A stretch of 64,000 bases of DNA, taken from an uncultured Idiomarina sp. (GTDB taxonomy: Bacteria; Pseudomonadota; Gammaproteobacteria; Enterobacterales; Alteromonadaceae). A program made the position numbers and the translations under genes. The DNA lies in NCBI GenBank assembly GCA_946885915.1, contig CAMPHF010000007.1:1-64000 (forward strand), written 5' to 3'. How positions within the stretch are numbered: position 1 is the first letter of the stretch; the number at the start of each line of letters is the position of its first letter. The notes beneath the pieces are model-generated. The model was given only the letters and a program-made list of their open reading frames with translations, ran no database searches and was not told where the DNA came from. Below, in pieces: positions 11,914 to 21,918 of the stretch.

Positions 11914-12323
11914 CAGCGTAGTTTACGAATACGTTCGATTTGACTGATGACATCCGTTAACCGAATACCAAACTTGTCGTTTACGACCACCACCTCACCA
12001 TGAGCGATTAAGGTACCATTCACCAGCACATCAAGCGGCTCACCCGCTACGCGCTCTAGCTCCACCACCGAACCTTGGTTCAGCTGTAATAAGTTGCGAA
12101 TGCTGATCTGGCTACGCCCGACTTCCATCGAAATGGTCACCGGAATGTCCAAAATAGCGTCCAGCTTGCGCTTCTCGCCTTTGGTCATTTCCGCTTCGTC
12201 TTCGCTTAGCTCTTCCAACTCCGCTGTTTTTACATCAGCTTGGTCATCATCGCCATCTTCACTTGCCGCTTGTTCAGCAAGTGCAGCTTCCCAATCATCC
12301 ATTGCTTTATCATCACCGCTCAT
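11913..12323 (-). CDS. fliN: Flagellar motor switch protein FliN
   Basis: FliN forms the lower C-ring and takes part in rotation switching and export-chaperone docking. The 136-residue product has an acidic, low-complexity N-terminal half (about 1-50) and a C-terminal SpoA domain (about 58-134) with D-I-P-V-T-I-S-M-E-V-G and V-V-V-N-D-K-F-G-I-R-L. It lies 17 bases downstream of fliM and is coupled to fliO. Confidence 0.95.
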   Translation of the reverse strand: MSGDDKAMDDWEAALAEQAASEDGDDDQADVKTAELEELSEDEAEMTKGEKRKLDAILDIPVTISMEVGRSQISIRNLLQLNQGSVVELERVAGEPLDVLVNGTLIAHGEVVVVNDKFGIRLTDVISQIERIRKLR

Positions 12324-12340
12324 AGTCTCTCACCACTTGC

Positions 12341-13411
12341 TTAAATATCGATGTCTTCTTCGAGTTCTTGTAACTCAGCATCCCCACCGATCCGGCGTCC
12401 ACCACGCGTTAACATGTGGATATCAGACTTCACCGTTTCGGGCCGTTTTATTTTGTCAGAAATTTTAAGTGCTACATTTTCTCGAGAGCGACCTAACTTG
12501 GCATGGAATGTCGGCAAATCTTCGACAAACACAGTCAAATCGTCTGGCATTTCAATCGGAATAATATCGCCTACTTCTAAATCCATTACCTCACGGAGCG
12601 ACAACTCACAATCCGCAAGTTTCGCCAGTATTTCCACTGGCACATCCATAATTTCGTCACGCAGCGCTTTACTCCAGCGCATATCGGTATCTTCTTTGTC
12701 CGACTGCACACCAGCGTCTAACAATTCTCGAATGGGCTCTAGCATTGAATAGGGCAGCGCAATGTGGAAATCACCGCCACCACCATCAAGCTCGATGTGG
12801 AATGAGCTAATGACGATAACCTCGGTCGGACTGACAATATTTGCCATCGCGGGGTTTACTTCGGAATCTAGGTATTCAAAGCCAACGTCCATGACTGGCG
12901 CCCAGGCTTCTTTATAGTCTTCAAAGACTAATTTCAGCAGCATCTGAATAATACGGCGCTCAGTAGGGGTAAATTCGCGACCTTCAATTTTGGCATGGTA
13001 GCGACCATCACCACCGAAAAAGTTGTCCACCAAAATAAAGACTAACCGGGCTTCCATAGTGATGAGCGCGGTGCCTTTTAACGGTCTAAACCGCACCATG
13101 TTCAAACTGGTGGGTACGAACAAAGTGTGGACATACTCACCAAACTTAATCATCTGGACGCCGTTAATCGACACCTCAGCCGTGCGTCGCATCATGTTGA
13201 ACAAGCTCACACGCATATGGCGCGCAAAGCGCTCGTTCACAATCTCGAGCGTTGGCATGCGCCCACGGACGATACGATCTTGCGAAGAGAAGTCATAATC
13301 AAGCGCAGATTCCGCCGCAGCTGACGACTCTGTATCCTCTTCTTCAACCTCGTCTACACCGTGTAACAGCGCATCGATTTCATCTTGTGATAATAAATCG
13401 CTAACAGCCAT
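12341..13411 (-). CDS. fliM: Flagellar motor switch protein FliM
   Basis: FliM is the middle C-ring protein that binds phosphorylated CheY. The N terminus carries the CheY-binding peptide L-S-Q-D-E-I-D-A-L-L (residues 6-15). A CheC-like middle domain (about 45-235) and a C-terminal SpoA domain (about 255-330) follow. The 356 residues are slightly longer than the enterobacterial protein (334), mainly through an acidic linker near residue 20-35 and an acidic tail. It lies 10 bases after fliL. Confidence 0.96.
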   Translation of the reverse strand: MAVSDLLSQDEIDALLHGVDEVEEEDTESSAAAESALDYDFSSQDRIVRGRMPTLEIVNERFARHMRVSLFNMMRRTAEVSINGVQMIKFGEYVHTLFVPTSLNMVRFRPLKGTALITMEARLVFILVDNFFGGDGRYHAKIEGREFTPTERRIIQMLLKLVFEDYKEAWAPVMDVGFEYLDSEVNPAMANIVSPTEVIVISSFHIELDGGGGDFHIALPYSMLEPIRELLDAGVQSDKEDTDMRWSKALRDEIMDVPVEILAKLADCELSLREVMDLEVGDIIPIEMPDDLTVFVEDLPTFHAKLGRSRENVALKISDKIKRPETVKSDIHMLTRGGRRIGGDAELQELEEDIDI

Positions 13412-13421
13412 AATCGTTCAC

Positions 13422-13952
13422 TTATTGCAGCACGAATCCAGTAAATAAGACCTCATCAATAACCGGCGTACCGGCCACTTCGGTCAAAACAGAGCGCACG
13501 CGCTCTAAACCAAGCGCTCGAATGCGTTCTTTACCCGCTTCCGTTTGTAACTCATCCGCTGTCATTGATGAAAACGCTTGCAGTAAGGTTCCTTCAATCA
13601 GCGGAATGTGGCGCTTCGATAATTCTTCATTATTTGTGCCCCGCACCAGCAGCTGCACTTTGATCTGCACCATTCGATCGCGTTCATCACCTGGCACATT
13701 AAACACAAATGGTCGCGGCATACCCACGTATATTGCATCACCCGCAGCCGGACCGGTTGGCCCATTCACCACCTCAGAGGTTTCTGCAGCGCCTCCTTCA
13801 GCGACCGGCGCAGCTGGCTCGTCACCACCCAACAACAGTAACGCTGCCGTTGCTAAACCTGCGACAACCACCACAGCGGCCACAATGATGATTAACTTCT
13901 TCTTACTCTTTTTCTCGCCATCGGTGGCGACTGCATCATCTTCATCAGCCAT
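13422..13952 (-). CDS. fliL: Flagellar basal body-associated protein FliL
   Basis: FliL is a single-pass inner-membrane protein that surrounds the stator and supports torque. The 176-residue product has a short charged cytoplasmic start, one transmembrane helix (about 19-41), a Pro/Ala/Glu linker and a periplasmic stomatin-like FliL domain whose end reads V-L-F-T-G-F-V-L-Q. The 76-base gap to fliK is the largest gap in the fliK-fliR stretch. Confidence 0.93.
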   Translation of the reverse strand: MADEDDAVATDGEKKSKKKLIIIVAAVVVVAGLATAALLLLGGDEPAAPVAEGGAAETSEVVNGPTGPAAGDAIYVGMPRPFVFNVPGDERDRMVQIKVQLLVRGTNNEELSKRHIPLIEGTLLQAFSSMTADELQTEAGKERIRALGLERVRSVLTEVAGTPVIDEVLFTGFVLQ

Positions 13953-14028
13953 GAGTATTCCTTATCCTACACTTGGTCGTGCTTCGCACTACCGGCATTA
14001 TGGCAACTTCCACAGGCGGCGCAACACA

Positions 14029-15930
14029 CTATACAAAAAAGTCTACCCGGCCTGGTTCAAGAGGTTCGCCTGCGTTTAACGCCACTTCAACCTGCCAGTC
14101 AGCCTCAGCCTGTGCTTGTTGTCCGGCAGCTGAACCATCTCCTTCAGTGCCCGCATGACCACCTTTACCTTGTTCGCTCACATCGCTACCGGCAAGTTGT
14201 AGGCCCTGCTGCTCCAACATTTCACGTAATCTTGGCAGTGCTTGTTCAATGCTATCACGCGCCTGCGGATTCTGAACTTGAAAACTCACCTGGGCCTGAT
14301 CGTTTTGAATAGATAGCCGAATGCTCATGGAACCAAGATCAGGCGGGTCTAACCGAATATCTGCCCGCTGAATACCATTGCCGAGCATCAACATAACGCG
14401 CTCACGTAATACTTGAGATGCTTGTTCTGCCACTAACGGCAGTGGTTGTTGCGCTTGACGTAAAGTTTGTTCAAATTGGGTCGGTTGCGTTTTTACGGTC
14501 TGCGCTGCCTCGCGGGCTTGTTGCAGCATATTTAGAAGTGCCGACTGCGGTTTAGTCTCTACAGCTTTGGTTTCAACCGCACTTGCGTCTGCCTTCAGCT
14601 CTGCTCTGGCGTCTTGCTTCAATTCTGCAGCGAGTTCTGGTTTCAACTCTGCTTTCAATTCTGGCTTCAATTCTGGTTTCACGTCAGAGGGTTTACCATC
14701 GGTACCCTTCAGCTCAGCGGTCTTGCCATCAGCAGCGCCATTAATCGCATTGGCGCCAGCACTCTTGTCCCCGTTTTGCGCATCTACCCCTTTAGCTTTC
14801 ACTGCCGCCAACATAGCGTTATCGGCGGTTGCGGCCTTTGCATCATCAGCAGCTTGTGCAGCTTGTAATAATTGCTTAGCGGTTTGCTCAATTTGTTTTG
14901 CCGCATCAGTGGTTGCCTGACGCTGCGCTGATGCCTGCTCTTGATTACCCGTCATTGCCTGCAACTGAGCCAATAATGCAGCTAAGCGTGGAGATTCAAC
15001 CGGTGCACCAGCTTTTAGCGGCCGTCCATCAACGGCTGCTGCTGTAGTTAAGCGCTGCTCACGGTTAAGTTGCGCCGCCAGTTCTGCTTGCTCCGCATCA
15101 TTAGCTTGCGGTGCGGCTGTGGCGGCGCGCATTAATTCTTTTAAACTAGCGGTAAGCGCGGCTTGAGTGTTTAAATTGCCTTGCTCTGCATCCGCCGGCA
15201 GCAATTTTAACTGCTTGGCAGTGGCATCACTGTCGCCACTATTGAACTGTTGCCAGAGCATCGTGGTGGTCGCTGCCGCCGCAAGTTCTGTCGCTTTTAA
15301 TTGAGGAAACTGAGTTTGCAAGTCGCGTAACATTGCAGCCCCTGACACCGCCTCGCCATTCTCAAGCTTACTCAAGTAAGGTGCCATAGTGGCGGCAAAA
15401 GCCTGCAGATCGAGTTCGGCAAAAACTTGCCGCAATGAACTTTGCACATCCTCCGGTAGTTCGCTAAACCATGCTTCAAATTGCTCCGCTGCATTCTTTG
15501 CTGCATTCTCCGCCACATTCTCCGCCACATTCTCTGCGGCAGCAGTATTTGGCTCCTCAGCGTTTTGTAATTGGGTTTGCATAGCCTCTACCAGCGCCAG
15601 CCAATCATCGCCGTCTGCCGCCACCGCTGCTGCAGCTTCTTCATCAGTTAAAATGGCGCGATTAAATAAATCCCGTTGCGCTGGCGCAGGTTTTACCTCT
15701 GCAGTAGGCGTAGCAAGCGCTATCGGCGTGTCAGTGTCCGATTTTTGACGCGCATTACGCGGTACCGATGGCGTGTTCGTGGGGGCCGCATCAACTCGCT
15801 CAGCCTGTTGATTGGCAAACATCGTCGCAAACTCGCCGGTATTGGCCTGCGCGGTTCGACTGGAGTTATCTCGCCCTGCGGCATCGCTGGCAGATGTTAC
15901 CAATAAAGTTGTTGCTGATAGTTGCGTCAT
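14029..15930 (-). CDS. fliK: Flagellar hook-length control protein FliK
   Basis: FliK is secreted as a molecular ruler for hook length and triggers the FlhB switch. The product is 633 residues from the ATG at 15930. A GTG at 15942 in the same frame lacks a ribosome-binding site. Residues 1 to about 480 are Ala/Gln/Glu/Lys-rich and of low complexity, as expected for the ruler part. The conserved C-terminal hook domain (about 500-590) has the motif R-L-D-P-P-D-L-G-S-M-S-I-R-L. Short internal repeats (A-E-N-V-A-E-N and E-L-K-P-E-L-K) could change its length. Confidence 0.93.
   Translation of the reverse strand: MTQLSATTLLVTSASDAAGRDNSSRTAQANTGEFATMFANQQAERVDAAPTNTPSVPRNARQKSDTDTPIALATPTAEVKPAPAQRDLFNRAILTDEEAAAAVAADGDDWLALVEAMQTQLQNAEEPNTAAAENVAENVAENAAKNAAEQFEAWFSELPEDVQSSLRQVFAELDLQAFAATMAPYLSKLENGEAVSGAAMLRDLQTQFPQLKATELAAAATTTMLWQQFNSGDSDATAKQLKLLPADAEQGNLNTQAALTASLKELMRAATAAPQANDAEQAELAAQLNREQRLTTAAAVDGRPLKAGAPVESPRLAALLAQLQAMTGNQEQASAQRQATTDAAKQIEQTAKQLLQAAQAADDAKAATADNAMLAAVKAKGVDAQNGDKSAGANAINGAADGKTAELKGTDGKPSDVKPELKPELKAELKPELAAELKQDARAELKADASAVETKAVETKPQSALLNMLQQAREAAQTVKTQPTQFEQTLRQAQQPLPLVAEQASQVLRERVMLMLGNGIQRADIRLDPPDLGSMSIRLSIQNDQAQVSFQVQNPQARDSIEQALPRLREMLEQQGLQLAGSDVSEQGKGGHAGTEGDGSAAGQQAQAEADWQVEVALNAGEPLEPGRVDFFV
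14590..14680 (-). repeat. Short ELKPELK-type repeats inside fliK
   Basis: Roughly 12-18-base units encode alternating E-L-K-P and E-L-K-A in the ruler part of FliK. A second smaller set (A-E-N-V / A-E-N-A / K-N-A-A) lies near 15485-15535. Both are imperfect tandem repeats within the reading frame. Confidence 0.6.
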
Positions 15931-16036
15931 GTTCGCACTCACTTTGCAATAAAGTCTTATGAATTAAATCTTATCAATTACAAAGCAAGATACGTTCCAA
16001 CTTTTCGAGGGGAAGGAAAGCAGACCAAAAGAATTT

Positions 16037-16492
16037 TTACGAGGAGCGTTGAGCCATACGCTGAGTAAAGCGTTGGCTGGCGAATTCATCCGCTTCACGT
16101 TGCTCTACTTTTGCTGCTTTTTGGGCCACCGCATGTGCTCGTTGCGCCAACAAATGACTGACGGCTTCACGCTTGCGGCGTTGCGCTAGCCATCGTTGCC
16201 GGCGTTGTTCGACCGCATTACGAATACCCACTAACTGCTGACTCAACTGCTGAATACCGGCATCAAGTTTACCAATAAAACCGTGATATTGACCGAGTTG
16301 TAGTGACACAATGCCGGCTTGCCCACGTGCCGTTGCTTGATGCAAATAATCACCGCGATATTGCTCAAGCCCGCTCAACTTTTGCAACTGCTGTTGCAAA
16401 TGCTGTTGTGCTTGGGCAAATTCTTGTGCCAGTTTGTCTTCGCGCCGCTGCTCCAACTCAAGCAGTTGTTGTAAGGCATGATTAGCGGCCAT
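16037..16492 (-). CDS. fliJ: Flagellar export protein FliJ
   Basis: FliJ is a coiled-coil protein that sits in the FliI ATPase ring like the gamma subunit of F1 and links it to FlhA. The ATG at 16492 gives a 151-residue, Gln/Arg/Ala-rich, nearly all-helical product that begins M-A-A-N-H-A-L. An in-frame extension to 16552 lies inside the fliI coding region and lacks support. It overlaps the fliI end by 11 bases. Low conservation makes this call depend on coiled-coil character, size and position. Confidence 0.88.
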   Translation of the reverse strand: MAANHALQQLLELEQRREDKLAQEFAQAQQHLQQQLQKLSGLEQYRGDYLHQATARGQAGIVSLQLGQYHGFIGKLDAGIQQLSQQLVGIRNAVEQRRQRWLAQRRKREAVSHLLAQRAHAVAQKAAKVEQREADEFASQRFTQRMAQRSS

Positions 16493-17873
16493 GACGTGCG
16501 CCTCCCGCCTCAGCAGTTTGACTCCAGCCAGCACGCAGCGCGACTTGGCCAAGCTGACCTAAACATTCATCGTAAGGCACTACGTCGCGCATTCCTTGTT
16601 GGACAAAATTTTCGACCACCGGGCGCAGCGCAATGGCTTGGTCAATGCGCGCATCACTGCCTTTGCTGTATGCACCGATGGCTATTAGGTCGCGATTTCG
16701 CTGGTAAGTTGAAAACACTTGGCGGAGCCGCATCGCTTGCTGTAAATGCTGTTGCGATACCACTTGCGGCATCACCCGACTGATTGAAGCTTCAATATCC
16801 ACTGCTGGATAATGGCCTGATTCTGCTAATTCACGGCTCAGCACAATGTGTCCGTCAAGAATAGCGCGAGCGGCATCAGCAATCGGATCTTGCAGATCAT
16901 CGCCTTCGGTTAACACGGTATAAAATGCGGTAATCGAACCTTGGCCCCCGCCACCGTTACCAGCCCGCTCTACTAAGGCCGGTAATTTTGCAAATACCGA
17001 AGGCGGGTAGCCTTTGGTTGCTGGTGGCTCACCAATCGCCAGCGCAATTTCCCGCTGCGCCATGGCATAGCGAGTTAACGAATCCATTAACAACAAGACG
17101 TTTAAACCTTGATCACGAAAATATTCGGCAATTTGAGCTGCAGCTTCACAGCCTCGTAACCGCACCAATGGCGACTGATCGGCCGGTGCCGCTACCACTA
17201 CCGCGCGTTCACGGCCAGCCTCACCTAAGATATCTTCAATAAATTCTTTTACTTCGCGACCCCGCTCGCCAATGAGCCCCACCACAATCACATCCGCGGT
17301 GGTGCCGCGCGTCATCATCCCGAGCAACACGCTTTTACCAACACCACTACCGGCAAACAAGCCCATACGTTGGCCTTGTCCCACGGTGAGCAAAGCATTA
17401 ATAGACTTCACCCCCACATCCAGCGGTTGGCTGACCGGCCGCCGTGCCAACGGGTTAACAATTTGACGGTGGGCCAAAGTTCGTTCGACATCGGTGAGTG
17501 GGCCTTTATCGTCAAGCGGTTTACCATGAGCGTCGATGACGCGGCCTAACAACCCCATTCCCAAAGGAATGCCAACATCATGGGAGAGCGGACGCACGCG
17601 CGCACCGGGTAACACGCCGTGCGCGTCATCCGTTGGCATTAAATAGATAGTTTGACCGGAAAAACCGACGACTTCTGCTTGGATTTCGCCATTAGCGGCT
17701 TCCACCGCACACACGCTGCCGATCGGTGCACGGCAACCCACAGCTTCGAAGGTTAAACCAACCACTCGGGTTAGATAGCCAGATACCGCTGGGCGAGGGG
17801 TATGGATGCGCGTTTGATACTGTTGTAAACGCTCCGCTAACGGCGGCTTAGACGTCGGCTGCGCGGTCTTCAT
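16482..17873 (-). CDS. fliI: Flagellum-specific ATP synthase FliI
   Basis: FliI is the ATPase that energises flagellar export and resembles the F1 beta subunit. The 463-residue product has Walker A G-S-G-V-G-K-S (about 177-183), Walker B V-L-L-L-M-D-S-L and the family signature [11 protein letters not shown]. Its start lies 26 bases inside the fliH end, and fliJ overlaps its own end, so fliH-fliI-fliJ are translationally coupled. Confidence 0.96.
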   Translation of the reverse strand: MKTAQPTSKPPLAERLQQYQTRIHTPRPAVSGYLTRVVGLTFEAVGCRAPIGSVCAVEAANGEIQAEVVGFSGQTIYLMPTDDAHGVLPGARVRPLSHDVGIPLGMGLLGRVIDAHGKPLDDKGPLTDVERTLAHRQIVNPLARRPVSQPLDVGVKSINALLTVGQGQRMGLFAGSGVGKSVLLGMMTRGTTADVIVVGLIGERGREVKEFIEDILGEAGRERAVVVAAPADQSPLVRLRGCEAAAQIAEYFRDQGLNVLLLMDSLTRYAMAQREIALAIGEPPATKGYPPSVFAKLPALVERAGNGGGGQGSITAFYTVLTEGDDLQDPIADAARAILDGHIVLSRELAESGHYPAVDIEASISRVMPQVVSQQHLQQAMRLRQVFSTYQRNRDLIAIGAYSKGSDARIDQAIALRPVVENFVQQGMRDVVPYDECLGQLGQVALRAGWSQTAEAGGARHGR

Positions 17874-18663
17874 CAGTGTCTCCAGGCGTGGCTTCTGCGG
17901 TCATGGCTTGACCCAAAAAGCGACTAAATACATCTTGCATGCGTTTGCGCATGGACACATCAACGGTTGAGCTAGCCGTCGTTATTTCACAACCACCGGG
18001 TTGTAGATGCTCATCTTTCGCCAACACCCAGCCTTGCGAACTTATCGTCTCATCGCCAAATGCAGCGCGAACTCGCTCCAGATCGTCGGGGTGAAGGTTA
18101 ATCATGATTTTCTGCTCTGCAATCGGCAACGCCTCTATACCGCTGCGTACCGCTTCACGAATAGAATCAGACGCAATGCTGGCTTCATGTAAACAGATGG
18201 CACGGGTCAACTCCATCACCATGCTCACCAATTGTTGTTCCAGCTGGTCATCAAGTTGCGATAAAGGTTGTTGCAATTGCTCCGCAAGCTTTCGCCACAG
18301 CGCAATCGTCTCCTCCACGGCTACTTTACCATCGGCTTCACCGGCAACCACGCCTTCCGCGTGCCCAGCTTGCCGACCCTCTTCTAAACCCACCTCGTAG
18401 CCAGCCTGTTTACCAGCTTCGAAACCTTCCTGTTTGCCTTCCGCAAAACCCTCATCACGCGCTGCTTGGCGAATTTCTTCTAATTGTTCCGCGGTGAGCG
18501 GCTCTAGCTCTTCGTCGGCAGCCTCGGCGGCAGTTTCAGGCGGCTCATACTGCCAGCGCACCGGCTTATTTAGCGCGTTGGTGCGGGCCTTTTGGGCGTC
18601 ATGATCGGCTAAATCAGGATAGTGCCAGCGCTCGGTCGCAGTCGCCTCATCATCTTTATGCAT
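17848..18663 (-). CDS. fliH: Flagellar assembly protein FliH
   Basis: FliH is the regulator (stator-like) of FliI that tethers it to the C-ring. The 271-residue product has the hallmark Gly repeats spaced by three residues ([14 protein letters not shown], about 80-120), then a helical segment and a C-terminal domain with L-H-P-D-D-L-E-R-V. The N-terminal third is acidic and variable. It overlaps fliI by 26 bases and starts 41 bases after fliG. Confidence 0.92.
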   Translation of the reverse strand: MHKDDEATATERWHYPDLADHDAQKARTNALNKPVRWQYEPPETAAEAADEELEPLTAEQLEEIRQAARDEGFAEGKQEGFEAGKQAGYEVGLEEGRQAGHAEGVVAGEADGKVAVEETIALWRKLAEQLQQPLSQLDDQLEQQLVSMVMELTRAICLHEASIASDSIREAVRSGIEALPIAEQKIMINLHPDDLERVRAAFGDETISSQGWVLAKDEHLQPGGCEITTASSTVDVSMRKRMQDVFSRFLGQAMTAEATPGDTDEDRAADV

Positions 18664-18704
18664 AACAGCTCACTTGTGCTTCGGACCGCGCGCGACCTAA
18701 GTAC

Positions 18705-19757
18705 TTACACGTACTCATCGCCACCGCCACTACCCAGCATAATTTCACCCGCATCGGCCAAGCGTCTCGCAGTGGCCAAAATTTCTTTTTGCGCAGCTTC
18801 AACGTCGGACAAGCGTACAGGTCCCATTGCATCCAAGTCGTCTTGCAGCATTTCCGCCGCACGCTTCGACATATTCTTGAAGATCTTATCTTTAAGTGGC
18901 TGGTCGGCACCCTTGAGGGCTTTTTGCAGCACTTCACCTTGCACTTCACGCAGCAAGGTTTGTAAGCCACGGTCGTCAACATCCACCAAGTTGCCAAACA
19001 CAAACATGAGTTCGGAAATTTGTTGCGACATGTCTTCGTCTTGCTCGCGAATTGAATCCATCAACTGGCTCTCGATGTTGTTGTCGAGGTAGTTCATGAT
19101 GTCTGCAGCGGCTTTCAGGCCGCCCATTTTCGCGGCTTGCGCGCCCGCTTGACCGGCAAATTGTTTTTCCATAATTTCATTCAATTCTTGTAAGGCCGCA
19201 GGTTGCACTTCTTCTAAATTGGCAATCCGCATCATTAAATCAAGCCGCACTTTCTCTGGGAACTGCGCCATGATTTCGGCTGATTGCTCAGGGTCCAAAT
19301 AAGACAACACAATCGTTTGGATCTGCGGGTGCTCATTGCGAATAATAGTGGCGACCTGTTTAGAATCCATCCATTTCAATGAATCCAAACCTTTCGCGCC
19401 ACTCCCCATCACGATTTGTTCAATCAGGTTACCGGCTTTATCTTCACCTAGCGCCGCCGTCAGTGCTTTACGCACAAACTCTTCACTGCGGAAACCAATA
19501 CTGGTGAATTTCTGAATTTCTTCCAAGAACAAGTTATGCACGGCATTCACTTTCTCTTGACTGAAGTCATCCAGCGCTGCCATTGCCATCCCCACCTTTT
19601 GCACTTGCTTTGGCTCAAGGTGTTTTAGAATTTGTGCCGCATCCTCTTCGGATAAGCTCAGCAACAAGATGGCTGCTTTCTCTACGCCTTCCAGCTTGTT
19701 CACATCGAAGGAGCTCTCAGAGCGCTTCACTTTATTTGACGTTGCGATATCAGGCAT
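18705..19757 (-). CDS. fliG: Flagellar motor switch protein FliG
   Basis: FliG is the upper C-ring protein that contacts the MS-ring and the stator, generating torque. The 350-residue product has the armadillo-like N and middle domains, with the E-H-P-Q motif in its normal place (I-R-N-E-H-P-Q-I, about 155). The C-terminal torque helix contains the charged stretch L-K-G-A-D-Q-P-L-K-D-K-I-F-K-N-M-S-K-R. Its start lies 8 bases inside the fliF end. Confidence 0.96.
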   Translation of the reverse strand: MPDIATSNKVKRSESSFDVNKLEGVEKAAILLLSLSEEDAAQILKHLEPKQVQKVGMAMAALDDFSQEKVNAVHNLFLEEIQKFTSIGFRSEEFVRKALTAALGEDKAGNLIEQIVMGSGAKGLDSLKWMDSKQVATIIRNEHPQIQTIVLSYLDPEQSAEIMAQFPEKVRLDLMMRIANLEEVQPAALQELNEIMEKQFAGQAGAQAAKMGGLKAAADIMNYLDNNIESQLMDSIREQDEDMSQQISELMFVFGNLVDVDDRGLQTLLREVQGEVLQKALKGADQPLKDKIFKNMSKRAAEMLQDDLDAMGPVRLSDVEAAQKEILATARRLADAGEIMLGSGGGDEYV

Positions 19758-21453
19758 CTTCGTTCAACCATGATTTGACGACTTGTGACGATAACTCAGG
19801 CTCATTGGCAACCAGTGCACGCACCGCTTTCAACAAGTCTTCATCTTTATGTAAGTCTGGTAATTGTAGACGACCATCCGCGGCAAAGCCGACAGATCTC
19901 TCATCAAATTCCGTTGACAACATGTCGATGGTTTCATCGCCCAAGTCATCCCGTAACAGCATATCATCAACGCCTTCACTGTCGACACTGGCTGGGTCAA
20001 TCAGACGGCGCATCATCGGCCGCACAACGGCAACGATAAGAACAATAATAACTAAGCCACCAATCAACAGGCGAACACCACGCCAAAACCAAGGATCTTC
20101 CCAAATCGCAGGCTCTGGTACCGTAATCTCTGGTAACTCAGCAAATGGTACTGTCACAACTTCGACGGTATCACCGCGATTAATATCAAAGCCAATACCA
20201 CCTTGTAATAAGCGGCGAATATTCGCTAACTCTTCGGCACTACGCGGGGTTGGTACCATCGCACCCTCAGCATTTGGGGTGTCTTTATAATCAATCGCGA
20301 CAGACACACTTAAGCGTTTCACCACGCCGGTTTGCTGGCGTGAATAGCTCATGGTGCTATCTAACTCGTAGTTACGGGTTGTTTCAGAGTGTTGGCGACC
20401 CGGTTGCGCCGCAGCACCGGCACCGGTTCCAATCGCCTCTTCCGGAATATTGGCATCTAATGGCGGTTGATTACTTAAGGCACCTGGAATTCCAGCAGCG
20501 ACACTACCAGTACTATTGTCTTCAATAATCATTTCACTGCGTACCGCCGGCATATCCGGGTTGAAGGTACGCTGGGTCTGTTCACTGGTGGTGAAGTCCA
20601 TGGTCACATCGACCTGGGCGGTATAATTGTCATAGCCCAAAACTGGAATCAGAATACCGTCGATTTTATTTAAGTATTCACCTTCGCGACGTCGTTCAAG
20701 TTGATATTCGCGCGAGCTGCGTGCGGCAAACTCAGATTGCGACCCAGAATTTAATAAACGACCATTTTGGTCGGTAACCGTTACGTTCGATGGTTCAAGT
20801 TCTGGCACCGCAGAAGCAACCATATCAACAATAGAAGCCACCTCTTCCGGTGCTAAACTATTGGGCCCTGCAACATTCAACATCACCGCGGCACTTGGTT
20901 TTTTCTCGCGGCGGGCAAACACATTCTCTTTCGGTACCGCTAACAATACACGAGCTGAGCGTACCGCTTGCATCTCAGCAATAGCTAGCGCTAATTGCTG
21001 TTCACGCGCTAACATCAACCGTTGTTGTTCGAGCCGTTGGCTAACCCCAAAGCCTTGTTCCATTAACAACAGCTCTGAACCATCTTCCTTGGCACCATAG
21101 TTGACACCATTACGCGTCATTTGCAGTTTAATATCTTCATATTCGTGTTCAGTGACGAACACGGTATTACCCTCAACTTTGTATTCTTTATTATTTGCGT
21201 CGAGGTAATCCAAGGTAGCAATTAATTGTTCAGTATCCATGCGCCCAAGCGGACGATATTCAGGTTCTTGCGCCCACAACATAATGAACACAGCAATCGC
21301 GATACAAATCGAGAGCGCGAGGACCAAAATAATTTGGCGCAGCATATCGAAATCACCGAAGCTGCCAAGAAACCCTGACTTTTTGCCCTCTTCAGGTGCA
21401 TATTCGTCTTGGCCTGGGTTGCCGGTGACCATTAAATCAGTTGACTCTGCCAC
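19750..21453 (-). CDS. fliF: Flagellar M-ring protein FliF
   Basis: FliF builds the MS-ring, the base of the motor and the housing of the export gate. The 567-residue product has a first transmembrane helix (about 36-58), ring-building YscJ-like domains, a long periplasmic part, a second transmembrane helix (about 450-475) and a cytoplasmic tail that binds FliG. The start is GTG at 21453, with GGAG about 7 bases upstream; an internal ATG at 21432 is less likely. It overlaps fliG by 8 bases. Confidence 0.96.
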   Translation of the reverse strand: MAESTDLMVTGNPGQDEYAPEEGKKSGFLGSFGDFDMLRQIILVLALSICIAIAVFIMLWAQEPEYRPLGRMDTEQLIATLDYLDANNKEYKVEGNTVFVTEHEYEDIKLQMTRNGVNYGAKEDGSELLLMEQGFGVSQRLEQQRLMLAREQQLALAIAEMQAVRSARVLLAVPKENVFARREKKPSAAVMLNVAGPNSLAPEEVASIVDMVASAVPELEPSNVTVTDQNGRLLNSGSQSEFAARSSREYQLERRREGEYLNKIDGILIPVLGYDNYTAQVDVTMDFTTSEQTQRTFNPDMPAVRSEMIIEDNSTGSVAAGIPGALSNQPPLDANIPEEAIGTGAGAAAQPGRQHSETTRNYELDSTMSYSRQQTGVVKRLSVSVAIDYKDTPNAEGAMVPTPRSAEELANIRRLLQGGIGFDINRGDTVEVVTVPFAELPEITVPEPAIWEDPWFWRGVRLLIGGLVIIVLIVAVVRPMMRRLIDPASVDSEGVDDMLLRDDLGDETIDMLSTEFDERSVGFAADGRLQLPDLHKDEDLLKAVRALVANEPELSSQVVKSWLNEDA

Positions 21454-21507
21454 TTGTTCTCTCCACTTGCACGCTTAGGTTACGCAGTCTTTTTTGGGGC
21501 TGGTGAA

Positions 21508-21849
21508 TTACACCGGCATTGACATTATTTCTTTGTAGGCTTCGACGATTTTGTTTCGCACTTGCACGGTTGCTTCAAATGCAATAGACGACTTTTGTGC
21601 CGCAATCATGGTTTGCTCAAGGGTGACACTTGGGTCACCAAGCTCCACGCGCTCGCGCAAATCGCCTGTCGTTTTTGACAGTGAATTCACTTGATCAAGT
21701 GCGCCTTTCAGCATCGCGGAGAAGTCAGCTTGCGAGGTGTTACCAATCGCTTGGGTATTAAGCGATTGGTCGCCAGATGGCTGCAGTGGGCGGATTTGTT
21801 GCGCCATGCTTTGCATTTCAGCGAACATAGCGGAGGCTTTAATATTCAT
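21508..21849 (-). CDS. fliE: Flagellar hook-basal body complex protein FliE
   Basis: FliE joins the MS-ring to the rod. The ATG at 21849 has GAGG with about 7-base spacing and gives 113 residues; an upstream in-frame start at 21867 is not needed. The C-terminal half carries the family pattern S-F-E-A-T-V-Q-V-R-N-K-I-V-E-A-Y-K-E-I-M (about 90-110). It is the first gene of the fliE-flhB run and follows a sigma-54 promoter. Confidence 0.94.
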   Translation of the reverse strand: MNIKASAMFAEMQSMAQQIRPLQPSGDQSLNTQAIGNTSQADFSAMLKGALDQVNSLSKTTGDLRERVELGDPSVTLEQTMIAAQKSSIAFEATVQVRNKIVEAYKEIMSMPV

Positions 21850-21899
21850 GTGCGACCTCGGTGTCAAATAATCATCACAATTGAGTTATTGACAGTTAT

Positions 21900-21914
21900 G
21901 CAAGGTCAATGCCA
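21900..21914 (-). promoter_or_regulatory. Sigma-54 promoter of the fliE operon
   Basis: On the minus strand the site reads TGGCAT-TGACC-TTGC, matching the sigma-54 consensus TGGCAC-N5-TTGC at 9 of 10 fixed bases with exact spacing. It lies between the flrC stop (21919) and the fliE start (21849). The neighbouring flrC encodes the expected sigma-54 activator. Confidence 0.8.
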
Positions 21915-21918
21915 GATC

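Noticed and set aside
14567..14920. Serine/alanine-rich open frame on the plus strand opposite fliK
   Set aside because: It is the mirror of the low-complexity fliK repeats, has no ribosome site and no recognisable domain.
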